Below, in pieces: positions 40,941 to 50,102 of a DNA stretch of 64,000 nt; the stretch's first letter is position 1, and each line of letters begins with the position of its first letter. The notes below the pieces were generated by a model that saw nothing but the letters and a program-made list of their open reading frames with translations, was not told the origin of the DNA and made no database searches. Location of the stretch: contig NC_013799.1 of NCBI RefSeq assembly GCF_000010785.1, positions 1,488,001-1,552,000 of the forward strand, read 5' to 3'. This DNA is from Hydrogenobacter thermophilus TK-6 (lineage in GTDB: Bacteria; Aquificota; Aquificia; Aquificales; Aquificaceae). The position numbers and the translations under genes are program-made.

Positions 40941-43769
40941 ATGGCGTTCGTTGATGTGAAGATAAAGGATTTAGGAACTCCACCTGCAAGGTCATCTAAA
41001 CTGGTTACGGTTGAAATAGATGGGATAAAAGTAAAAGTCCCTGAAGGTACATCAGTTCTAAGGGCTGCTTCAATTGCAGGCATAAGAATACCCAAGCTTT
41101 GTGCGACGGATACACTTAAGGCATTTGGCTCATGTAGATTGTGTATAGTGGAAATTGAGGGGAAAAAAGGCTATCCTGCATCATGTACTACTTTAGTAGA
41201 AGAGGGTATGAAGGTTAGAACCCACTCGGAAAGGCTTGAGAAGCTAAGAAGAGGCATCATGGAACTCTACATTTCTGATCATCCTCTTGATTGCCTTACT
41301 TGTCCAGCAAATGGTAATTGTGAACTTCAGGACATGGCTGGGTATGTAGGGCTCAGGGAGGTCAGGTATGGCTTTGATGGGAAAAATCACCTAAAATTAC
41401 CTAAGGATGATAGCAATCCGTACTTTACTTTTGACCCTTCCAAGTGTATAGTTTGCTACAGATGTGTTAGAGCTTGCGATGAGATACAGAACACTATAGC
41501 TTTAACAGTGGAGGGTAGAGGGTTTGCGTCCCTTGTAAAACCAGGTCCTACAGGCAGGTTTATTACCTCCGAGTGCGTATCCTGTGGTGCCTGTGTCTTT
41601 GCATGTCCAACTTCTGCACTTATGGAAAAGAGCGTTATAGAACATGGTATGCCCGATAGAAGTGTGAAAACTACCTGTGCCTTCTGTGGTGTAGGGTGTT
41701 CCTTCAACGCTGAGGTAAAGGGTGATAAAGTGGTTAGAATGGTACCCAACAAAGAAGGTGGAGCTAACCATGGGCATTCATGTGTGAAGGGTCGGTTTGC
41801 CTGGGTTTACGTGTATTCTAAGGATAGGGTTACTAAGCCGATGCTACGTAAGAGCATAGATGAACCTTGGAGGGAAGTGTCTTGGGAAGAGGCTATAAAT
41901 TATGTGGCTAATGAGTTTAGAAGAATACAAGAAAAGTATGGTAAATATTCCATAGGTGCTATTACATCCTCAAGGTGTACTAACGAAGAAGTGTATACAA
42001 TACAAAAGCTTGTCAGGGCTGTCTTTGGTAACAATAATGTGGATACGTGTGCAAGAGTTTGCCACTCTCCTACAGGTTATGGATTGAAGGCAGCCTTTGG
42101 TACATCTGCAGGAACCAATAACTTTGATTCTGTACTTTTTGCAGATGTCATTATGGTAATAGGTGCCAACCCGACTGAAGGTCATCCTGTATTTGGTGCA
42201 CTTCTCAAGAGGAGACTCCGTGAGGGAGCGAAACTTATAGTAATAGACCCAAGGAAAATAGAGCTTGTCAAAACGCCACACATAAGAGCTGACTACCACC
42301 TTCAGCTAAAACCTGGGACTAATGTGGCCATTTTGAATGCTATGGCTCATACCATAGTTTCGGAAGGGCTTGAAAACAGGGAATTTATTGAAAAGAGATG
42401 TGATACAGAAGCTTATAAAAAGTGGAGGGAGTTTATACTGAGACCAGAAAATTCGCCAGAAGCTGTGGAGAAAATCGCAGGCGTGCCAGCTGAGCTAATA
42501 AGAGGTGCTGCAAGGCTTTACGCCACAGGTGGAAGGGCAGCCATATACTATGGGTTGGGTGTTACTGAACATACACAAGGAACCACCGCTGTACTCGCCC
42601 TTGCTAATCTTGCCATGCTTACTGGTAATGTGGGTAGGGAGGGTACTGGAGTTAATCCGCTGAGGGGTCAGAACAACGTACAAGGTTCTTGTGATATGGG
42701 GTCTTTTCCACACGAATTTAGCGGATACAGACACGTATCCGACCCTGAGGTGAGAAAGCTCTTTGAGGATGCGTGGGGAGTAAGTATAGACCCAGAACCA
42801 GGTTTGAGGATACCCAACATGTGGATGCTTGCATTGGAGGGTAAGTTCAAAGGTATCTATATACAAGGCGAGGATGTTCTCCAATCTGACCCGGATGTGC
42901 ACCGTGTTGTAGAGGCACTTAAGTCTATGGAGTGCGTTGTAGTGCACGATATATTTATGAACGAGACAGCAAAGTATGCCCATGTGTTTTTACCAGGTTG
43001 CTCCTTCTTAGAAAAGGATGGTACTTTTACTAATGCAGAAAGGAGGATACAGCTCGTAAGACAGGTAATTCCTCCTATGTGCGGAAAGCAAGAGTGGGAA
43101 GTAGTTATGGAAATAGCTAAAGCGATGGGTTATAATATGCACTATAATCACGCGTCCGAGATAATGGATGAGATAGCAAGGCTCACACCCACCTTTTCTG
43201 GTGTAAGTTACGAAAAACTGGAAAGACTAGGAAGCATCCAATGGCCTTGTAATGAAAAAGCTCCAGAGGGTACTCCTATAATGCATAAGGATAGTTTTGT
43301 AAGAGGTAAAGGGATGTTCCATATAACTGCCTTTGTGCCATCACCTGAAAGAACTACGGAGAGATATCCACTTCTTTTGACTACCGGAAGAACGCTCTTT
43401 CAATACAATGTAGGTACACAGACAAGAAGAACACCAAATGTTGTTTGGTACAAAGAGGATGTACTTGAGATCCACCCTAACGATGCAGAAGAGAGGGGTA
43501 TAAAGGACGGTGATTATGTAAAGCTGGAGAGCAGAAAAGGATGGGTCATATTAAAGGCTAAGATCTCTGATAGAGTAGCACCTGGTGTGGTTTATACCAC
43601 CTTCCACTTTCCGGAGATTAGGATTAATGTGGTTACTACGGATTATTCAGATTGGGCAACCAACTGCCCAGAGTATAAAGTCACCGCAGTGCAAGTAACA
43701 CCGGTTTATCAAAAACCTGAACTCGTGGGTGTATACACTGAAAAGGAGTTTGCGGGCGCAGAGGTGTGA
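40941..43769 (+). CDS. fdsA: NAD-dependent formate dehydrogenase alpha subunit (molybdo/tungsto-pterin)
   Basis: 942 residues. N-terminal [2Fe-2S] domain (CATDTLKAFGSCRLC, C in PASCTT), His-ligated cluster HPLDCLTCPANGNC, two [4Fe-4S] motifs CIVCYRCVRAC and CVSCGACVFACP, then the catalytic domain with CAFCGVGCSF and active-site Cys374 in ARVCHSPTGYGL (codon TGC, not a Sec TGA). GANPTEGHPV and the C-terminal pterin-binding domain (PLLLTTGRTLFQYNVGTQ) follow. Oxidises formate; reverse CO2 reduction is possible in this type. Confidence 0.95.
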   Translation: MAFVDVKIKDLGTPPARSSKLVTVEIDGIKVKVPEGTSVLRAASIAGIRIPKLCATDTLKAFGSCRLCIVEIEGKKGYPASCTTLVEEGMKVRTHSERLEKLRRGIMELYISDHPLDCLTCPANGNCELQDMAGYVGLREVRYGFDGKNHLKLPKDDSNPYFTFDPSKCIVCYRCVRACDEIQNTIALTVEGRGFASLVKPGPTGRFITSECVSCGACVFACPTSALMEKSVIEHGMPDRSVKTTCAFCGVGCSFNAEVKGDKVVRMVPNKEGGANHGHSCVKGRFAWVYVYSKDRVTKPMLRKSIDEPWREVSWEEAINYVANEFRRIQEKYGKYSIGAITSSRCTNEEVYTIQKLVRAVFGNNNVDTCARVCHSPTGYGLKAAFGTSAGTNNFDSVLFADVIMVIGANPTEGHPVFGALLKRRLREGAKLIVIDPRKIELVKTPHIRADYHLQLKPGTNVAILNAMAHTIVSEGLENREFIEKRCDTEAYKKWREFILRPENSPEAVEKIAGVPAELIRGAARLYATGGRAAIYYGLGVTEHTQGTTAVLALANLAMLTGNVGREGTGVNPLRGQNNVQGSCDMGSFPHEFSGYRHVSDPEVRKLFEDAWGVSIDPEPGLRIPNMWMLALEGKFKGIYIQGEDVLQSDPDVHRVVEALKSMECVVVHDIFMNETAKYAHVFLPGCSFLEKDGTFTNAERRIQLVRQVIPPMCGKQEWEVVMEIAKAMGYNMHYNHASEIMDEIARLTPTFSGVSYEKLERLGSIQWPCNEKAPEGTPIMHKDSFVRGKGMFHITAFVPSPERTTERYPLLLTTGRTLFQYNVGTQTRRTPNVVWYKEDVLEIHPNDAEERGIKDGDYVKLESRKGWVILKAKISDRVAPGVVYTTFHFPEIRINVVTTDYSDWATNCPEYKVTAVQVTPVYQKPELVGVYTEKEFAGAEV

Positions 43770-43771
43770 GT

Positions 43772-44005
43772 ATGAGTGTAAAGGATCTCATATTTATGGC
43801 TAATCAGATAGGTAGCTTCTTTGAATGCTATCCATGGGAAGAGGGTGTAGAAGGTGTTGCCAATCACATAAAAAAATTTTGGCATCCAATGATGAGAGAA
43901 GAGTTACTCCGCTACTGTGAGGAACATGGTGATCAGGAGCTTACTCCAATGGTGCGTGCTGCATTGGAACGTTTAAGAGCTGAATTTTATGAAGAAAAAC
44001 CCTAA
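43772..44005 (+). CDS. fdsD: NAD-dependent formate dehydrogenase delta subunit
   Basis: 77 residues. Matches FdsD: DLIFMANQIGSFFECYPWEE near the start, then GVANHIKKFWHPMMREELL and MVRAALERL. A small accessory subunit found only with fdsABG enzymes. ATG at 43772 with GAGGTG before it; a GTG at 43766 overlapping the fdsA stop is the alternative. Confidence 0.9.
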   Translation: MSVKDLIFMANQIGSFFECYPWEEGVEGVANHIKKFWHPMMREELLRYCEEHGDQELTPMVRAALERLRAEFYEEKP

Positions 44006-44924
44006 GATTTACAGAAGAGACGCTTATTACGAGATCCCTACCCTCATACTCCACAGACCTAACATACCTTTATGGAGAAAGGATCTTATCGTATCCGAGG
44101 AACCTCTGGAAATTAGGCTCGTATACCCTAAGGGAGTGGATAATTGGGAAAGTCTTACCCTTTACACCACTATGAGAACACCTGGAGAGGACGAAGATTT
44201 AGTTCTTGGGTTGCTCTTCAGCGAAGGTGTTATAAAGAGTTATAAGGATGTAGAATACATTTCTTACTGTGAAAATGTTGAGGAGGAAAAGATAGGTAAT
44301 GTAGTAAATGTCTTCATAAAAAAATATATAGATGTTGAGGACTTCTCCTCTTTGCTTAGAGTGTCATATATGAGCTCCGCGTGCGGTCTCTGTGGCAAAT
44401 TGACTATAGAGTATCTCAAGAGGATCATCCCTACTTGTGTAAAGGATGATATGTTTAAGCTGTGTGACGAGTATTTTTACTCTTTACCAGATATTCTCAG
44501 AAAGCATCAGGAAAAGTTTCTCCTTACTGGTGGAACACATGCCTGCGCTGCCTTTGATGTAGAGGGAAATTTAATAGGGGTAAGGGAGGATGTAGGAAGA
44601 CACAATGCTATGGATAAGCTTATAGGCTATATGTTGCGTATAGGCAAAATACCTCTCAAAAGAACTTGTATTGTAGTGAGTGGTAGAGCAAGCTATGAGC
44701 TTGTTCAAAAGGCTCTTATGGCTGGTGTACCTATCCTTGCTTCCATAGGTGCTCCTTCCACATTAGCAGTAAAACTTGCCAAGGAGTTTGGTATGACCCT
44801 TGTAGGTTTTTTAAGTAGGAAAAGGTTTGTGGTCTATAACGACGTAGGAAGGCTTGACTTAGATAAGTGGTTGCACGAGACTAATCTTCTCAGCATGTTT
44901 AAAAACTCCCAAAGTAATGATTAG
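43989..44924 (+). CDS. fdhD: Formate dehydrogenase accessory sulfurtransferase FdhD
   Basis: 311 residues. Moves sulfur from a Cys desulfurase to the pterin cofactor of formate dehydrogenase. Seen: the CGLCGK motif with its two catalytic Cys (SSACGLCGK), TGGTHACAAFD, GVREDVGRHNAMDKLIG, CIVVSGRASYELVQKA and IGAPSTLAVKLA. It overlaps fdsD by 17 bp, confirming an operon fdsG-B-A-D-fdhD. Confidence 0.93.
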   Translation: MKKNPKIYRRDAYYEIPTLILHRPNIPLWRKDLIVSEEPLEIRLVYPKGVDNWESLTLYTTMRTPGEDEDLVLGLLFSEGVIKSYKDVEYISYCENVEEEKIGNVVNVFIKKYIDVEDFSSLLRVSYMSSACGLCGKLTIEYLKRIIPTCVKDDMFKLCDEYFYSLPDILRKHQEKFLLTGGTHACAAFDVEGNLIGVREDVGRHNAMDKLIGYMLRIGKIPLKRTCIVVSGRASYELVQKALMAGVPILASIGAPSTLAVKLAKEFGMTLVGFLSRKRFVVYNDVGRLDLDKWLHETNLLSMFKNSQSND

Positions 44925-45191
44925 CAATACTTCCCGCTAATGCTAACAGTGAGCTAACCCTCTCTGTGGCTCTCTCCCAATAAAGGATAGACTTGGAGGA
45001 AAGACTAAAAGAACTATTCCCAAAAGTCCCTGACTTTACCACGCTCCTTTTATTGCGTCTTTTGCTTTTGAGAGCTGTGATGTTTTTGCCAACGCTGAGA
45101 ATTTGGTATTTGGGGATTTTTTCAACAGGTCGGTACCACTTGACTGACAGTTATTTTCGTTGTATGCTAATTAAATTTAAGGAGGTAGCTG
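44925..45191 (+). other. 267-bp gap with a possible gene remnant and the rplT leader
   Basis: No intact gene. After fdhD there is ATTAGC...GCTAAT without a T run, so no clear terminator. From about 44993 protein-like strings appear in two frames: ERLKELFPKVPDFTT in one and FESCDVFANAENLVFGDFFN in another, with stops between. This looks like a decayed coding sequence, perhaps a transposase N-terminus. The last 20 bp hold AAGGAGG for rplT. The infC and rpmI genes that usually precede rplT are absent. Confidence 0.4.
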
Positions 45192-45548
45192 ATGAGAGTT
45201 AAGGGTCCGTCCTCAAGGAAGTTTAAGAAGAAGATACTAAAGCTGGCAAAGGGTTTTAGAGGCCAGAGAAAAAATGTTTACAGAAGGGCAAAGGAGTATG
45301 TGTTCAGAGCTTTGCAATATCAATATAGGGACAGAAGACAGAGAAAGAGAGAGTTTAGAAAGTTGTGGATAGCAAGAATAAACGCTGCGGTAAGACCTTA
45401 TGGTATGTCTTACAGTAAGTTTATGGCAGGGATTAAGAAGGCGGGCATAGACCTCAATAGAAAAGTTATGGCAGATATGGCGGTAAGGGATCCGGAGGGC
45501 TTTGCACAATTAATAAGTAGGGCAAAAGAGGCTCTGGCTTCTGTATGA
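45192..45548 (+). CDS. rplT: 50S ribosomal protein L20
   Basis: 118 residues, standard length. [20 protein letters not shown] replaces the common RVKRG start; [40 protein letters not shown] and [20 protein letters not shown] are L20 signatures. AAGGAGGTAGCTG precedes ATG. The stop overlaps the pheS start. Confidence 0.96.
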   Translation: MRVKGPSSRKFKKKILKLAKGFRGQRKNVYRRAKEYVFRALQYQYRDRRQRKREFRKLWIARINAAVRPYGMSYSKFMAGIKKAGIDLNRKVMADMAVRDPEGFAQLISRAKEALASV

Positions 45549-46564
45549 TGTTAGACCCTCTTGAGATAAAAAGACAGGTGGAGGAGGACCTAAAAGAAGT
45601 AAAAAGCCTACAAAAACTTTTGGAGGTCAAAGCCAAATACATAGGAAAGGAGGGGATAATTACTCAAGCTCTTAAAGCCATAAGGGAAGTTCCACAAGAG
45701 CGGAGGAAAGACTACGGCTTGCTGATAAATACCATCAAAGAAGGCGTGGAAAAGCTTCTGAGGGAAAAGGAAGAAGAACTCAGGCATCTTGAGGTGGAGG
45801 AAAGGCTAAAAAATGAATGGGTGGATATGTCTGTACCTTTGGAGCCTTTGGTGGGCGCTTTGCATCCTGTGACGCAAACTCTCAGAAGGATAAAGGACAT
45901 ATTTATCGGTATGGGTTTTTCGCCCTTTGAAGGACCGGAGATGGAGCTTGAAGAGTATAACTTTGACCTTTTGAACATACCCAAAGAGCATCCAGCAAGA
46001 GAGATGCAGGACACATTCTACATAAACATGGAAGGCTATCTTTTAAGAACGCACACATCACCTGCACAAATAAGGGTTATGCTTTCTCAAAAACCACCCA
46101 TACAGGTTATAGCACCTGGAAAAGTTTACAGAAGAGATGATGATCCTACTCATTCACCCATGTTTCATCAAGTGGAAGGGCTTGTGGTAAACGAATATGT
46201 GAGCTTTCGGCACATGAAGTACACCATAGAGTCTTTTTTGAGAGCTTTTTTTGAAAAACATGTATCCGTCAGATTTAGAGCCTCTTACTTTCCCTTCACC
46301 GAGCCTTCCGCTGAAGTGGATATAGGTTGTGTTATATGCGGTGGTGTTGGTTGCAGAGTTTGCAAAGGTTCTGGATGGTTGGAAGTTATGGGCTGTGGTA
46401 TGGTCCATCCCAAGGTCTTAGAAAACTGTGGTATAGATACAGATATTTATCAAGGTTTTGCCTTTGGTATGGGGGTTGAAAGGCTTGCTATGCTTTACTT
46501 TGGCATAGACAATATAAAGCTGTTTTATGAAAACCATCTGAGATTTTTGAAACAATTTATATAA
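45545..46564 (+). CDS. pheS: Phenylalanyl-tRNA synthetase alpha subunit
   Basis: 339 residues. N-terminal coiled coil ([20 protein letters not shown]), then class II motifs: [19 protein letters not shown], motif 2 [44 protein letters not shown] and motif 3 [14 protein letters not shown] CxxC pair in the FTEPS region may bind zinc ([14 protein letters not shown]). pheT is not next to it. ATGA overlap with rplT. Confidence 0.95.
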   Translation: MMLDPLEIKRQVEEDLKEVKSLQKLLEVKAKYIGKEGIITQALKAIREVPQERRKDYGLLINTIKEGVEKLLREKEEELRHLEVEERLKNEWVDMSVPLEPLVGALHPVTQTLRRIKDIFIGMGFSPFEGPEMELEEYNFDLLNIPKEHPAREMQDTFYINMEGYLLRTHTSPAQIRVMLSQKPPIQVIAPGKVYRRDDDPTHSPMFHQVEGLVVNEYVSFRHMKYTIESFLRAFFEKHVSVRFRASYFPFTEPSAEVDIGCVICGGVGCRVCKGSGWLEVMGCGMVHPKVLENCGIDTDIYQGFAFGMGVERLAMLYFGIDNIKLFYENHLRFLKQFI

Positions 46565-46568
46565 AAGC

Positions 46569-47615
46569 TTAGAGAAGTAAGAGGTTTATAAAAAGCGCAG
46601 GGATCAAAAGCAACGAGAAGATAAAAAGACTGAGCTGGTGGTTTTGAAGAATTTGGAATATGAGGGAATACAGAAAAACACCTCCCAGGTGGGAAGAAAA
46701 GTAAAAAAACATAAATCTGTATATATACTCGTCTTTTGGGTACCTATAGTAAAGGTAAGTGCGGAAAAATATCCAGTAGAGGGCTATACTAATACCCACC
46801 AATACGGAAAGTGGATAGAAAAGTCTGGAAAATCCTACGAAGGGAGGTATAGATAGCATCAACAATACTGTAAGCACTCCCAAGTACTTTATCCCTAACT
46901 TTTCAAGGAAGATGGGTGAGAGCAATGCAGAAAAAAAAGCGCTGATCAGGGCGGTAGCAAACAGTCTGTGTATGTATGGCTCGCTCAGAGAAGCGCTGTC
47001 CTTTAGAACATAATAAGCCATAGAAGAAAGGACCTCAGCATACTCACCCATCAACCATACAGAGATTATCTCAGCAATGAACCTCGGACTCTTTATATGG
47101 GAAAAATTAAGCTTTCTGGCAGGAATTTTCATGTTCCTAAAAAATAACATGGAAATAAGGAATGCAGAATAAAGCAAAGATAGAGTTTGTAGCTTTACCT
47201 TTTCCAAAAAGAGAAGTGTACCCAAAGCTAAAAAACCTGCAGCGTAAGAGAGTCCTACAATGATTTCAAATTTTTCAAACTTGGTTGCTAGCACCTCGTA
47301 CCAAAAGAAGAAGGCGGTGTGAAAAACCAGAAAGAGAAACAGCAGAAAGAGGACTACGGAAGGCAAAGAGATGAGACTTATAGATAGCGAGAGGATAGAA
47401 AGAACAAGCAGGTAAAAGCTGTAATTTAATGCACTAAAGCGGTAAAGACTTAGCCACAAAAGTACGAAGCCAAGAGCGTTGAAAAGAGTTATCAGGTAAC
47501 CATAGTAGCTTGCATTGAAAAGCCCATAGCTCTTTGATGGAAGGTAGATATAAGTTAGAAAGGATGAAAATATGGTGTCCATAAACTCAAAAAGCACGTA
47601 AATTAGAAAAGCCAT
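46569..47615 (-). CDS. MFS-like membrane protein
   Basis: 348 residues with ten to twelve hydrophobic helices and few charged loops; no sharp transporter motif. AFFFWYEVLATKFEKFEIIV and IKSPRFIAEIISVWLMGEYAEV are the most distinctive loops; the two-half layout suggests a major-facilitator fold. Follows the sensor kinase gene with a TGATG overlap (a GTG at 47618 is an alternative start), so it belongs to the metal-efflux operon. Substrate unknown. Converges on pheS. Confidence 0.65.
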   Translation of the reverse strand: MAFLIYVLFEFMDTIFSSFLTYIYLPSKSYGLFNASYYGYLITLFNALGFVLLWLSLYRFSALNYSFYLLVLSILSLSISLISLPSVVLFLLFLFLVFHTAFFFWYEVLATKFEKFEIIVGLSYAAGFLALGTLLFLEKVKLQTLSLLYSAFLISMLFFRNMKIPARKLNFSHIKSPRFIAEIISVWLMGEYAEVLSSMAYYVLKDSASLSEPYIHRLFATALISAFFSALLSPIFLEKLGIKYLGVLTVLLMLSIPPFVGFSRLFYPLSVLVGISIALYWIFFRTYLYYRYPKDEYIYRFMFFYFSSHLGGVFLYSLIFQILQNHQLSLFIFSLLLIPALFINLLLL

Positions 47616-48763
47616 CACCTCCCCTCTGCCACTTGCATTTCTACCACCGCAATAAACAGCTGAACATCCCTTTTAAAACTGAGATTTACTGCAAGTCTTT
47701 TTGCAATTTCGTCCACTATAGTAAGCCCCAATCCGTAAGACTCATCGTCCATATTGAGGTGCTTTTCGCCTTCCGCCACATTACTTATAGAAACTCTGAG
47801 TTTGTTATCTTGCAACTCACCCATCACTTGGATCTCAGTATTCTCTTTAGCATACTTTACTGCATTATCCAGCAAGTTAAGAAAGAGAGTGTAGAGAAGT
47901 TCATAATCCGAAAGCACCGCCGCTTTTGGTACTCCATCAACATTTATACTCAGATGCTTACTGTAAAGATGGGGTCTGTAAAACTCTACAAGCTCATTTA
48001 TGAGACCCTTTACATTGATGAGAGTGAGCCTGTGAGGTTTTAGGTCCATATCCGAGAGCACTTTTAGATTTTTTGTTAGTTTTATAATACGCCTTATAGC
48101 TCTCTCTATGGCATTTTTTATTTCATTATCTGCCTGTACATAGGGTGCGTTCATAAGTATTATACTAAGAGGTGTTTTTATCTCGTGGGAAAGATAAAGG
48201 GCAACCTTCTTAAGTTCCTTTGAGTAAAGCTCATACTCGTGCAGGTACTTCCTTATGTCAAGCACAGACAGAAAAGCTATAAGTATGCTGGTTATAAACG
48301 TTGCAAACATTGATGAGAGTAAGAGTACATTTATTCTCCTTTCTATCCTTGATTTGGGAAGTGCTACAATGGCTTTGCAGATGGAAGTTTTGCACGGAAA
48401 GGTGTTTACATAAATCAAGTAGTTTCCTACGTCTTGGATATTACCAAGCTGAGTCTTTAACTCTTTGAAAGTGTTAATGTTTATAATATCTTTCATCTTC
48501 ATGTTAGAGCTTAGCAACTGACCTTTCCGGTCCATTATGAGTATTATGTAGTCGTTGCCCAAATATTGATTGTCTAATAAATCTTCGTCGTGACTCAAAA
48601 AATCCACAAGTTTCTCTCCAGTTCTCAAAAGGTATTCGCTCTCCAAATCAATAATATCGGACCTGAAGTTGAAGAAGGTAAAGGCAAAGAAGATGCCTAT
48701 AGGTAAAAGAAACTTTAAAAAATTGAGAAGAAAGAGCTTATACAGACTCTGCGGACTTTTCAT
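47615..48763 (-). CDS. Sensor histidine kinase
   Basis: 382 residues. Helix 1 (residues 11-28), a periplasmic sensor domain of about 115 residues, helix 2 (about 150-168), then LSHEIKTPLSIILMNAPYVQ with the phospho-His, N-box NLLDNAVKYAKEN and G-box SYGLGLTIVDEIAKRL. D-x-G segment is degenerate. The paired regulator overlaps by 26 bp. Genes upstream encode an RND metal pump, suggesting a metal signal as for CusS/CzcS; the sensor domain has CKTSICKAIV with two Cys that could bind metal. Confidence 0.9.
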   Translation of the reverse strand: MKSPQSLYKLFLLNFLKFLLPIGIFFAFTFFNFRSDIIDLESEYLLRTGEKLVDFLSHDEDLLDNQYLGNDYIILIMDRKGQLLSSNMKMKDIININTFKELKTQLGNIQDVGNYLIYVNTFPCKTSICKAIVALPKSRIERRINVLLLSSMFATFITSILIAFLSVLDIRKYLHEYELYSKELKKVALYLSHEIKTPLSIILMNAPYVQADNEIKNAIERAIRRIIKLTKNLKVLSDMDLKPHRLTLINVKGLINELVEFYRPHLYSKHLSINVDGVPKAAVLSDYELLYTLFLNLLDNAVKYAKENTEIQVMGELQDNKLRVSISNVAEGEKHLNMDDESYGLGLTIVDEIAKRLAVNLSFKRDVQLFIAVVEMQVAEGR

Positions 48764-49418
48764 ACCTTAAGGTGTATCCTACACCAGGATAGCTTATTAT
48801 GTCAAAACCATAGTTTCTGAGTACTTTTCTGAGGTTATGGACATGTGTCCTGAGAGCATCTATGCTTGCATCCTCATAAGAGACCCATGCATAAGAAAAT
48901 AGGGTGTTGTATGATGTGACTCCACCTATGTTTTCTAATAGCTTTATAAGTATCATAACCTGCTTTTTTGGTAAGAAAATTGCATGTCCATTGATACGCA
49001 CGGTCATGGAGAAGGGGTCTATCTCTAAATTCTCATACTTTATCGTTCTGTTCTTGGTGATACCCTTTACCCTTCTGAGTACTGTTTCTATCCTCGTCAG
49101 AAGCTCTTCAGGGCTGAAGGGTTTTACCATGTAGTCATCCGCACCCATCCTTAGACATCTTACCTTTTCTGACACATCGTCCACTACGGTAAGGACTATA
49201 ACTGGTATGTTTCTCTCATTAAGTATGGGAATTAGCATACTTCCACTTTCTTTTCCCAAAAAGAGGTCAAGAATACATATATCAAAAGTTTCTCTCTCAA
49301 GAAGATCAATGGCTGAATTTATGCTTTTAGCCACAGCACAATCCCAACCTACGGAAGAAAATAGCTTGCTTATAGGGATGGCAAGGTCTACTTCATCTTC
49401 AACCAAAAGTACCTTCAT
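48738..49418 (-). CDS. OmpR-family response regulator
   Basis: 226 residues. Receiver domain with acidic pair VEDEVD, phospho-acceptor Asp in CILDLFLGKESG, and Lys in VKPFSPEELLTRIE; C-terminal winged helix with SYEDASIDALRTHVHNLRKV and the YPGVGYTLR wing. Likely controls the RND efflux operon. Overlaps the preceding 143-residue gene by 20 bp. Confidence 0.94.
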   Translation of the reverse strand: MKVLLVEDEVDLAIPISKLFSSVGWDCAVAKSINSAIDLLERETFDICILDLFLGKESGSMLIPILNERNIPVIVLTVVDDVSEKVRCLRMGADDYMVKPFSPEELLTRIETVLRRVKGITKNRTIKYENLEIDPFSMTVRINGHAIFLPKKQVMILIKLLENIGGVTSYNTLFSYAWVSYEDASIDALRTHVHNLRKVLRNYGFDIISYPGVGYTLRYEKSAESV

Positions 49419-49830
49419 AATTTAACCTCACATAAAGAAAGCTCTCACCAAATAAGCTAAACCTTCTTACCTTAATTAATTTATAACCAGAGTTTTTAAG
49501 TATTCTATTTATCCTTTCAGAGAAAAACCAGGAAAAATGTGGTTCTATGAGAGCAACGATGTGCATGGGTTTGAACATTCTCTCTATACTCCTCATTATG
49601 GGTATAAAGTATGATGCATCGCTCACTACCAGATCCTCAATGTATATACTGCCCTTTCTATGACTGTATACTAAATAACCCACTTCAGCAGTTCCCGAAG
49701 TGAACATGTACGCCCTTTTATTTTGTAGTAGCTCTCTAACTTCAATGTCGCTCAATCCCTTCCATACTTTTAATTCGAGGGACTTTAATTTCTCAAAAAG
49801 GAAGGGTGTATTTACCTCCACTATCTCCAC
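49399..49830 (-). CDS. Hypothetical protein between efflux genes and two-component system
   Basis: 143 residues, soluble. Strand pattern YMFTSGTAEVGYLVYS, SIYIEDLVVSDASYFIPIMR and HIVALIEPHFSWFF is like a GNAT-type acetyltransferase core, but the acetyl-CoA loop (Q/R-x2-G-x-G/A) is not visible, so that reading is weak. Overlaps the response regulator gene by 20 bp and follows the small outer-membrane protein gene by about 40 bp. Confidence 0.6.
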   Translation of the reverse strand: MEIVEVNTPFLFEKLKSLELKVWKGLSDIEVRELLQNKRAYMFTSGTAEVGYLVYSHRKGSIYIEDLVVSDASYFIPIMRSIERMFKPMHIVALIEPHFSWFFSERINRILKNSGYKLIKVRRFSLFGESFLYVRLNYEGTFG

Positions 49831-49871
49831 CTTTTAGAAGTTTAAGTTAGGGATATAAATTTTTTATAAAG

Positions 49872-50102
49872 TCAGAACTCCACATTAAACCAAATAACAT
49901 ACTGATTTATATATCTCCTCTTGTTGGTGAGGTATTCAAAGTCTGTTGGCGTTCTTACTCCAAAGTTAAAGCTGGTCATTTTGTCCAAATTATAGCTGAA
50001 CTTTAGGTCTGGTTCCATGCTTTTGGGAACATTCTCCTCACTCTCTACTGTGAGCAAAAGAGCCATCATCAAAAGTCCCAAAAGTCTACCTCTCCTCCAC
50101 AT
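49872..50102 (-). CDS. Small secreted protein resembling the end of an outer-membrane barrel
   Basis: 76 residues. Basic start and hydrophobic core (MWRRGRLLGLLMMALLLTV) form a signal peptide. The mature part has alternating strands, MEPDLKFSYNLDKMTSFNFG and YINQYVIWFNVEF, and ends in Phe, the hallmark of the last strand of outer-membrane beta-barrels. Too short for a barrel, so it could be a deletion remnant (signal peptide joined to the last strands) or a small subunit. Overlaps the RND gene by 17 bp. Confidence 0.5.
   Translation of the reverse strand: MWRRGRLLGLLMMALLLTVESEENVPKSMEPDLKFSYNLDKMTSFNFGVRTPTDFEYLTNKRRYINQYVIWFNVEF

Noticed and set aside
42060-42062. Possible selenocysteine codon in formate dehydrogenase
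   Set aside because: The active-site codon is TGC (Cys), and no internal TGA interrupts the gene.
44993-45202. 69-codon frame from a TTG start before rplT
   Set aside because: No ribosome-binding site, runs into the rplT start, and protein-like sequence switches frame inside it; treated as remnant, not a gene.
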